Source: Bacteroidota bacterium
Lineage (GTDB): Bacteria > Bacteroidota > Bacteroidia > Bacteroidales > TTA-H9
Direction of reading: 5' to 3'
Assembly (NCBI GenBank): GCA_003250395.1
Contig: QKGM01000029.1
Span: 1 to 32,261, forward strand
Length of the DNA stretch: 32,261 nucleotides
Part shown: piece by piece, positions 17,968-24,129 of the stretch
Layout of the letters: the number at the start of each line of letters is the position of its first letter
Position numbering within the stretch: position 1 is the first letter of the stretch
Position numbers and translations under genes: made by a program
The notes under the pieces: model-generated
What the model was told of the DNA's origin: nothing
The model's input: the letters and a program-made list of their open reading frames with translations, nothing else
Databases searched by the model: none

Positions 17968-19890
17968 ATGACGAACTATAGTTACACACTGCTGATTCCG
18001 CTCATTCCGCTAACCATATTCCTCCTTACAGGCCTATCAGGTCACAGGTTTAAACCCATTTATTCAGGTTTAGCTGGCACTATGGGCCTTACCATGGCTG
18101 CTTTCCTGTCGTACATCACAGCCATCAGGTACTTTTTTATTGATGGGCCGGTAAATGGAATGTACCCTCAGATCAAAGCCATCAGTACTGTCTGGCTACG
18201 TTTTACCGATACACTTCATATTGACATGGGTATCCTGATCGATCCCATCTCCGTAATGATGCTGGTCGTAGTTACGACGGTATCACTTATGGCCCATATT
18301 TACAGTCTCGGGTATATGAAAGGTGAACGTGGCTTTGCTCGCTTCTATTCATTCCTCTCTTTGTTCAGCTTTTCGATGTTGGGTCTTGTTCTGGCTACCA
18401 ATATCTTTCAAATGTACATCTTCTGGGAATTAGTAGGTGTCTCCTCTTTCCTGCTTATCGGTTTCTATTACGAAAAACCTTCAGCTGTAGCTGCATCTAA
18501 AAAGGCATTCATTGTAACGAGATTTGCCGATCTGGGATTTCTGATCGGTATATTGATGCTTTCATTCACAACCGATACCTTTGATTTTATTTCCCTCACC
18601 TCATCCACAGGCCCTGCCATCGCTTCATCAGCAGGAACTGCCTTTATGGGTCTTTCTGTTATAAGTTGGGCATTAATTCTGATTTTCATTGGTGGAGCTG
18701 GTAAATCTGCCATGTTCCCGCTACATATATGGCTACCCGATGCAATGGAAGGTCCTACTCCGGTATCTGCCCTGATTCATGCTGCTACTATGGTAGTAGC
18801 AGGCGTTTACCTTGTTGCCAGACTATTTCCAGCCTATGCACTTACAGCTCCTGATGCATTACATGTTGTCGCGTGGGTTGGTGGTTTCTCCTCCCTGTTT
18901 GCCGCGGTAATCGCACTCACGCAGATTGATATTAAACGAGTACTGGCATTCAGTACAATGTCGCAGATAGGTTACATGATGATGGCTCTTGGCGTATCGG
19001 GATATGGTGATCACGAAGGGCTTGGATACATGGCCTCAATGTTCCATCTGTTCACGCATGCCATGTTCAAGGCATTGCTTTTCCTGGGTGCAGGTTCTAT
19101 TATTCATGCAGTCCATTCAAACAATATGACCGATATGGGCGGGCTCAGAAAATACCTCCCTATCACACATATTACTTTCCTTATAGCCTGTCTGACAATT
19201 GCCGGAATCCCTCCACTTAGCGGTTTCTGGAGTAAAGACGAGATACTGGCTGCAGCCCTGCATCATAACCCCGTACTTTTTGCAATCGGTTTTGGTGTCG
19301 CCGGGTTAACAGCTTTCTACATGTTCAGATTGTATTACAACATATTCTGGGGTCATGACCGCCATTACCACCATACACCACATGAATCACCACTGGTAAT
19401 GACTATTCCTCTCATGTTTCTGGCTCTTGCTGCTATTTTTTCTGGCTTTCTCCCCTTCAGCCACATGGTTACTTCTGACTTGAAACCGTTCGAGGCTCAT
19501 ACGGATCTGGCGGTTGCCATCCCTTCTGTACTCATTGCATTGGCTGGGATAGGGGTAGCGACTGTTATGTATCGTAAACCAAACACACTCCCCGACCGTC
19601 TTGCCTCCTCCATAAAAGTACTTTATACTGCATCTCTCAGAAAATTCTGGATAGATGAGATTTACCAATTCGTAACTAAAAAAATTCTTTTTGCCGGAGT
19701 CTCTCGTCCCATAGCCTGGTTTGATCGTCACGTCATTGATGCAACCATGAATCTCGTGGGTTGGGTTGTAGTTACAACTTCAAGCAAGATTAAAGGATTT
19801 CAGAGTGGCCAGGTCCAGCAGTACGCGGCTGTATTTATCAGTAGTGTTATTTTACTGGTCCTCGTATTCGTTTATCTATTTAGCAATTAA
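17968..19890 (+). CDS. nuoL: NADH-quinone oxidoreductase subunit L
   Basis: The 640-residue distal antiporter-like subunit has about 16 helices, the last after the long amphipathic lateral helix (region about 520-640). The pumping residues are present: Glu154 in FWELVGVSS and Lys246 in GGAGKSAMFPLHIWLPDAMEG, which correspond to E. coli Glu144 and Lys229. The typical SALIHAATMVVAGVYL segment follows. A His-rich cytoplasmic or periplasmic loop (HDRHYHHTPHE) lies near residue 465. It belongs to the proton-translocating membrane arm with NuoM and NuoN. Confidence 0.95.
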   Translation: MTNYSYTLLIPLIPLTIFLLTGLSGHRFKPIYSGLAGTMGLTMAAFLSYITAIRYFFIDGPVNGMYPQIKAISTVWLRFTDTLHIDMGILIDPISVMMLVVVTTVSLMAHIYSLGYMKGERGFARFYSFLSLFSFSMLGLVLATNIFQMYIFWELVGVSSFLLIGFYYEKPSAVAASKKAFIVTRFADLGFLIGILMLSFTTDTFDFISLTSSTGPAIASSAGTAFMGLSVISWALILIFIGGAGKSAMFPLHIWLPDAMEGPTPVSALIHAATMVVAGVYLVARLFPAYALTAPDALHVVAWVGGFSSLFAAVIALTQIDIKRVLAFSTMSQIGYMMMALGVSGYGDHEGLGYMASMFHLFTHAMFKALLFLGAGSIIHAVHSNNMTDMGGLRKYLPITHITFLIACLTIAGIPPLSGFWSKDEILAAALHHNPVLFAIGFGVAGLTAFYMFRLYYNIFWGHDRHYHHTPHESPLVMTIPLMFLALAAIFSGFLPFSHMVTSDLKPFEAHTDLAVAIPSVLIALAGIGVATVMYRKPNTLPDRLASSIKVLYTASLRKFWIDEIYQFVTKKILFAGVSRPIAWFDRHVIDATMNLVGWVVVTTSSKIKGFQSGQVQQYAAVFISSVILLVLVFVYLFSN

Positions 19891-19898
19891 TCAGAAAT

Positions 19899-21401
19899 AT
19901 GGATATACTCAGTTTATTTGTGGTAATTCCCGTCGTAACGGTGATTGCCATCATGTTTGCCAAAAACCTGGAACAGACCCGCTGGATTAGTGCAACTGGT
20001 ATGCTCATTCAGCTCGGGTTGGCGGCCTTTCTGGTGTTCAGCTATCTGCATGAACGCAATATGGGAAATACTGCTCACTGGCTTTTCACCTATGATACGG
20101 TTTGGTTTTCATCCCTCAATATACATTACACTGTAGGTGTAGACGGAATCTCTGTTGCGATGATTGCACTCACGTCCATCGTGGTTTTCGCGGGGATTTT
20201 TGCTTCATGGGAAATGAAGTACCTCTCCCGTGAATTCTTTATTTCCTTGATAATGCTTGCCTCAGGTGTTTTTGGATTCTTCATCTCTCTCGACCTCTTC
20301 ACCATGTTTCTTTTTTACGAGGTAGCCGTTATTCCGATGTACTTACTTATCGGAATCTGGGGATCGGGTCCCAAAGAGTATTCAGCCATGAAACTCACCC
20401 TGATGCTTATGGGAGGTTCAGCCCTGATTATGGTAGGGCTTCTGGGAATATATTTCAACAGCGACCCGACAGGAGCAATGAACTTCACCTTCAATCTGAA
20501 CGAAATAGCAGAGCGTGGTATTCCAATAGAAGCTCAAAGATTCTTCTTTCCAATGACATTTCTGGGATTTGGTGTACTGGGAGCCTTATTTCCTTTCCAT
20601 ACCTGGTCGCCTGATGGACATGCCTCAGCACCAACTGCCGTTTCGATGCTTCATGCGGGTGTATTGATGAAACTGGGCGGTTATGGAGCATTCCGTGTAG
20701 CCATATACCTGATGCCGCAAGCCGCTCACGAACAGGCATGGATATTTATTATCCTCACTGCCGTCAGTGTAGTCTATGGCGCTTTCGGCGCCATCGTGCA
20801 GAAAGACCTTAAATACATCAACGCTTATTCATCGGTCAGTCACTGCGGACTCGTGTTATTTGCAATCCTGATGATGAATCAGACTGCACTTAACGGAGCT
20901 GTTATTCAGATGATATCGCACGGTTTAATGACAGCCCTCTTCTTTGCCTTGATCGGGATGATATATGGCAGAACCCATACAAGGTTGATAAATGAAATGG
21001 GCGGGTTGATGAAGATCATACCCTTTCTGGGTGTCGTGTACGTAATCGCAGGACTTGCTTCATTAGGCCTGCCTGGCCTTAGCGGGTTTGTTGCTGAAAT
21101 GACCATTTTTGTAGGAGCATATCAGCACACCGATACATTTCACCGGGTTGTGACAATCATGGCCACCACAAGTATTGTTGTAACTGCTGTTTACATCCTT
21201 AGGGTAGTTGGAATTTTGTTACTCGGACCAGTCCGCAATGAACATCACTTCAGCCTTACCGATGCTGTATGGTGGGAACGGCTATCCACATTGACTCTTC
21301 TTGTGGCTATAGCAGCTATCGGAATTGCCCCGCTTTGGCTTTCCGATATGATCAACTTCAGCCTGAAACCCATTGTTGAACGAATCGTTGCAATACTCTA
21401 A
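19899..21401 (+). CDS. nuoM: NADH-quinone oxidoreductase subunit M (lacks the TM7 lysine)
   Basis: The 500-residue antiporter-like subunit has about 14 helices. The TM5 glutamate is kept as Glu141 in FLFYEVAVIPMYLL (E. coli Glu144) and the TM8 lysine as Lys258 in GVLMKLGGYG (E. coli Lys265). The TM7 lysine that pairs with the glutamate (E. coli Lys234) is Leu227, in FGVLGALFPFHTWSPDGH; the following PFHTWSPDGH anchors the alignment without gaps. NuoL and NuoN in this operon keep their TM7 lysines. I believe related NuoM proteins with the LGALFPFHTWSPDGHASAPTAVS segment occur elsewhere, so this is probably a subfamily trait, not a mutation. Confidence 0.95.
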   Translation: MDILSLFVVIPVVTVIAIMFAKNLEQTRWISATGMLIQLGLAAFLVFSYLHERNMGNTAHWLFTYDTVWFSSLNIHYTVGVDGISVAMIALTSIVVFAGIFASWEMKYLSREFFISLIMLASGVFGFFISLDLFTMFLFYEVAVIPMYLLIGIWGSGPKEYSAMKLTLMLMGGSALIMVGLLGIYFNSDPTGAMNFTFNLNEIAERGIPIEAQRFFFPMTFLGFGVLGALFPFHTWSPDGHASAPTAVSMLHAGVLMKLGGYGAFRVAIYLMPQAAHEQAWIFIILTAVSVVYGAFGAIVQKDLKYINAYSSVSHCGLVLFAILMMNQTALNGAVIQMISHGLMTALFFALIGMIYGRTHTRLINEMGGLMKIIPFLGVVYVIAGLASLGLPGLSGFVAEMTIFVGAYQHTDTFHRVVTIMATTSIVVTAVYILRVVGILLLGPVRNEHHFSLTDAVWWERLSTLTLLVAIAAIGIAPLWLSDMINFSLKPIVERIVAIL

Positions 21402-21419
21402 CCCTCAACATACTGAACC

Positions 21420-22844
21420 ATGACATTCAACGATATATTGCTTATGCGTCACGAGTTATTACTCACTGCGGTGATGCTTCTGGTACTGATTGTTGACCTG
21501 TTCGCTACAGGAAACAACAGAAAACTAATCATTCCTCTGGCACTGGTTATGTTCTTAATAATAACTGTGGTGGGTTTTCTTCCCGCTCAATATGGAAAAC
21601 TCTTTGGCGGAATGTATGAAACCAGCGGCACTACTATCTTGATGAAAAATGTACTGAATATCGCTGTGTTTATCATTTTTCTTCAATCTGTGGCCTGGCT
21701 GAAACTTGAAGAAAACAAACAAAAATTAGCCGAATACTTCGTGCTGATACTCTCGACCCTGATCGGAATGAATCTGATGATATCATCGGGCGATTTCCTG
21801 ATGTTATACATCGGTCTTGAAACTGCAACCATTCCACTGGCCGCACTTGCTGCCTATACCCATCACCAGACTAAATCGGCTGAAGCCGGCATCAAACTGA
21901 TCCTCTCTTCTGCCCTCTCCTCGGGAATAATGCTTTACGGTATCTCTATGGTATACGGAACCACCGGTTCGGTCAGCTTCACGGAAGTGGCCCTGAACTG
22001 GGCAAATGCACCTCTTCAGATGCTTGCATTCCTGTTTTTCTTTGCAGGAATGGCTTTCAAAATCTCCCTGGTTCCTTTCCACCTCTGGACTGCTGATGTT
22101 TATGAAGGAGCCCCGGTGAACGTGACATCTTACCTCTCAGTCGTTTCAAAAGGCTCTGCTGCTTTTGTTCTGATGCTGGTGTTGTTCCGCGTATTTCCTT
22201 CGATTGTTGATCACTGGCAAAAAGTATTGTATGCCATTGCTGTGCTCACCATGACTATTGGTAACCTATTCGCCCTGCGTCAGCAAAACCTCAAGCGATT
22301 TCTGGCATTCTCCAGCATTGCACAGGCAGGTTTCATTCTGCTGGGTATTATCGGTGCTTCTTCTCTTGGTATGACTACTGTCATTTTCTTTGTATTGGCA
22401 TACGTATTTACCAACCTGGCGGCCTTTGGAGTGTTATCTGCAATAAGTGCAGCTACCGGTAAAGAAAACATGGCCGACTACAACGGGTTATATCAGACAA
22501 ATCCCAGACTAAGTCTGCTACTTATGCTTGCAATGTTCTCGCTGGCAGGAATTCCTCCTGTTGCAGGTTTCTTCGGTAAATTCTTCCTATTCACATCTGC
22601 AGCATCCAAAGGATTCTACTGGCTCGTTTTCATTGCCGTGGTGAACGCAACCATTTCGCTCTATTACTACCTGCTGCCTGTTAAGGCAATGTTCATCAAC
22701 AAAAATGAAAATCCCATTCCTTCATTTCGTTCCGATTTTTATACAAAGGCAGGATTGCTGCTGGCAGCTGCCGGAACCCTGGCAATTGGTATGCTTAGCA
22801 TCGGTTACGAGTACATCGCCAGTTTCAGTTTTGGACTACAATAA
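21420..22844 (+). CDS. nuoN: NADH-quinone oxidoreductase subunit N
   Basis: The 474-residue antiporter-like subunit, third of the proton channels, has about 14 helices. The TM7 lysine is kept as Lys214 in GMAFKISLVPFHLWTADVYEGAP (E. coli Lys217), and the TM5 glutamate is in MLYIGLETATIPLAAL. The SIAQAGFILLGI segment, discontinuous helix and FSLAGIPPVAGFFGKFF stretch are typical. A small uncharacterised gene begins nine bases after the stop, which suggests it belongs to the operon. Confidence 0.95.
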   Translation: MTFNDILLMRHELLLTAVMLLVLIVDLFATGNNRKLIIPLALVMFLIITVVGFLPAQYGKLFGGMYETSGTTILMKNVLNIAVFIIFLQSVAWLKLEENKQKLAEYFVLILSTLIGMNLMISSGDFLMLYIGLETATIPLAALAAYTHHQTKSAEAGIKLILSSALSSGIMLYGISMVYGTTGSVSFTEVALNWANAPLQMLAFLFFFAGMAFKISLVPFHLWTADVYEGAPVNVTSYLSVVSKGSAAFVLMLVLFRVFPSIVDHWQKVLYAIAVLTMTIGNLFALRQQNLKRFLAFSSIAQAGFILLGIIGASSLGMTTVIFFVLAYVFTNLAAFGVLSAISAATGKENMADYNGLYQTNPRLSLLLMLAMFSLAGIPPVAGFFGKFFLFTSAASKGFYWLVFIAVVNATISLYYYLLPVKAMFINKNENPIPSFRSDFYTKAGLLLAAAGTLAIGMLSIGYEYIASFSFGLQ

Positions 22845-22853
22845 TAAAGAACA

Positions 22854-23165
22854 ATGAGTCTCAATAAAGGAAAACATATCGTAGAGGAAATCAATGGTAT
22901 TCGTTGCACTATAGTCGAAAAAGGATTATCTGATGAACGATGTTATTTTTTGGCAGAATTACTTAAGGCAAATGGCTTTTCGGTAGAAGTAACCGGTGAG
23001 CCGGAGAACCTTACACTCGGAGTAACTGATTTGTTATTCAATCCTGTTATTGCTGTTTATCAGCAACGCCTAAAAACTTCTTCAGGGGAAAAGGTCAGTC
23101 CGGCATATTGGAATCAACTCACCATTCATCCCCGTAGTGAATATTGGGAACCGGTCAACGAATAA
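22854..23165 (+). CDS. Uncharacterised 103-residue protein at the end of the nuo operon
   Basis: I do not recognise a family. It begins nine bases after nuoN and is followed by the operon terminator, so it is almost certainly cotranscribed with complex I. The protein is soluble, with no signal peptide or membrane helix. It has two cysteines (18 and 30, in GIRCTIVEKG and DERCYFLAELL) and an alpha/beta pattern: strand GIRCTIVE, helix ERCYFLAELLKANG, strand SVEVTGE, strand LTLGVTD, then a basic stretch VYQQRLKTSSGEK and a Trp/Tyr-rich end (PAYWNQ, SEYWEPV). The layout resembles a small ferredoxin-fold or DUF-type protein. It could be an assembly or regulatory factor for this complex, an inference from position only. 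Confidence 0.75.
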   Translation: MSLNKGKHIVEEINGIRCTIVEKGLSDERCYFLAELLKANGFSVEVTGEPENLTLGVTDLLFNPVIAVYQQRLKTSSGEKVSPAYWNQLTIHPRSEYWEPVNE

Positions 23166-23193
23166 TTATTCTCTGTTAACGATTCAAGATACG

Positions 23194-23239
23194 GTAGTTT
23201 TATGTGCCTTAAGGTACATAAAACTACTTTTCTTTTTAT
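23194..23239 (+). terminator. Intrinsic terminator of the nuo operon
   Basis: A 34-nt near-perfect inverted repeat (23194-23227) with arms GTAGTTTTATGTGCC and GGTACATAAAACTAC has one G-T wobble, and is followed by the T-rich run TTTTCTTTTTATT. It ends the nuo operon 29 bp after the stop of the small tail gene. Confidence 0.85.
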
Positions 23240-23254
23240 TCTCAAAATGGCAAA

Positions 23255-23288
23255 AATCAGTAAAAAACCGACCTTTTTCATACTGATT
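23255..23288 (-). terminator. Terminator-like hairpin for the minus strand
   Basis: AATCAGTA (23255-23262) and TACTGATT (23281-23288) are perfect inverted repeats with inner A5/T5 tracts. On the minus strand the stem runs into TTTTTG. No minus-strand gene is visible to its right, so it may end an unrecognised antisense transcript or be chance. Confidence 0.3.
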
Positions 23289-23343
23289 CTAAATAATACA
23301 CAAACAACTCAAAATCAAACACATATCTCAAACCTAATTGGGT

Positions 23344-23408
23344 GTAGCTTCGAAGTAGCTTCGAAGTAGCTTCGAAGCAGCTTCGATGTAGCTTCATATT
23401 TTTTCGAA
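23344..23408. repeat. Five tandem 11-bp repeats plus a sixth half
   Basis: GTAGCTTCGAA is repeated at 23344, 23355, 23366, then twice with one to three changes (23377 and 23388). A further TTCGAA lies at 23403-23408. Each perfect unit holds the palindrome TTCGAA, and the period is about one helical turn. It lies about 170 bp before the promoter of the metal operon. The array could be a multi-copy protein-binding site or a slipped-strand tandem repeat. Confidence 0.8.
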
Positions 23409-23569
23409 CCAAAAACGGAACGATTACGAATCGGGTACAAGTTTGAAATAATTGAAATAAAAAAATGCAGGTAGTTTCCTGAGTTTCGGAAGGTCTAATC
23501 ACACAACCTGGTCAACAGGAATCTTCAGTTGTTTAGATGAGGGTTTCAAATCTCATCACGAAAATTGAT

Positions 23570-23577
23570 TACCTTTG
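23570..23577 (+). promoter_or_regulatory. -7 promoter box for the metal operon
   Basis: TACCTTTG matches TAnnTTTG and is followed by CAG, as is common at Bacteroidota promoters. Transcription would start near 23584, just before the ATG at 23588, so the longer frame from the ATG at 23537 cannot be the real start. A TTTC sits at 23544-23547, 22 bp upstream. Confidence 0.6.
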
Positions 23578-23587
23578 CAGTGTGAAA

Positions 23588-24034
23588 ATGATAATACGAC
23601 ATATTGCCATTAGTTTACTGAGCATCTTGTTATTGATGTCGACCGGAGGTATCCACTATATCTTCCACCAATGTCTGAATACAGGTGAGGCACAGGTTCA
23701 TTTCACAAATTTACATGGATGTTGCAGCGATGGAGACGATCATTGTGAAGCCGGTGCTTGTGGCACAAGTTGTTGCCATACTGCCCATCACAGCACTAGC
23801 ACTACCTGGCAGGAAGAATGCTGTATTGACGACATCCACTTTTTAAAGACTGATGAAACTGACCAGACACGCGGATTAAATCTTAACTTCCAGTTAGCTG
23901 GTCTTATATACGTATTCACAGTAACTGAAACGACCAGCTTGTTACCACGTCAGGCAATGATAAAGCTATCAACCGGTTCAACATCCCCGCCTGACAGCCC
24001 GCTTCGGTATCTACTGTGTACTTACAGAACCTGA
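23588..24034 (+). CDS. Exported Cys/His-rich small protein of a metal-handling operon
   Basis: From the ATG at 23588 the product is 148 residues; the frame is open to 23537, but the promoter box at 23570 lies inside that extension. A signal-peptide-like helix (ISLLSILLLMSTGG) leads to HYIFHQC. A short stretch dense in metal-type ligands follows (GCCSDGDDHCEAGACGTSCCHTAHH) and another CC (EECCIDD). It resembles the short Bacteroidota proteins with an N-terminal helix, HYCxG and a Cys-rich middle that accompany copper or heavy-metal genes; I know these only as a rough family. The neighbours, a TonB receptor and an exported HMA protein, support a metal role in the periplasm. Whether it binds Cu, Zn or another metal is not shown. 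Confidence 0.65.
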   Translation: MIIRHIAISLLSILLLMSTGGIHYIFHQCLNTGEAQVHFTNLHGCCSDGDDHCEAGACGTSCCHTAHHSTSTTWQEECCIDDIHFLKTDETDQTRGLNLNFQLAGLIYVFTVTETTSLLPRQAMIKLSTGSTSPPDSPLRYLLCTYRT

Positions 24035-24037
24035 TAC

Positions 24038-24127
24038 TTTATCGTTTGTAATAGCCCCAAAGGGGCAACTCGCTGCTATGTTGGTCAACATAACAGTGCA
24101 ATTCTTACATTTCATTCAAACGATAAA
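24038..24127 (+). ncRNA. Candidate structured leader (three-way junction) before the TonB receptor
   Basis: An outer stem of 11 perfect pairs, TTTATCGTTTG (24038-24048) with CAAACGATAAA (24117-24127), encloses two hairpins. The first is GCCCC/GGGGC with an AAA loop (24054-24066). The second is CGCTG/CAGTG plus TATGTT/AACATA around GGTC (24071-24098), with one C-A mismatch. The last base of the outer stem is two bases before the receptor ATG at 24130, so closing the stem would hide the translation start. The element fills nearly all of the gap after the preceding stop. I do not recognise a known riboswitch class. It could also be a short palindromic repeat element. Confidence 0.5.
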
Positions 24128-24129
24128 TC

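Noticed and set aside
23344-23408. CRISPR array
   Set aside because: The units are 11 bp and directly joined, with no spacers and no cas genes.
23278-23502. A 74-codon minus-strand frame over the repeat array
   Set aside because: It reads through an 11-bp tandem repeat in changing frames and ends in a hairpin; no domain or neighbour supports it. A transcript is still possible, a protein is unlikely.
23537-23587. ATG at 23537 as start of the Cys/His-rich protein
   Set aside because: The promoter box at 23570-23577 is inside this extension, and the ATG at 23588 gives an ordinary signal peptide.
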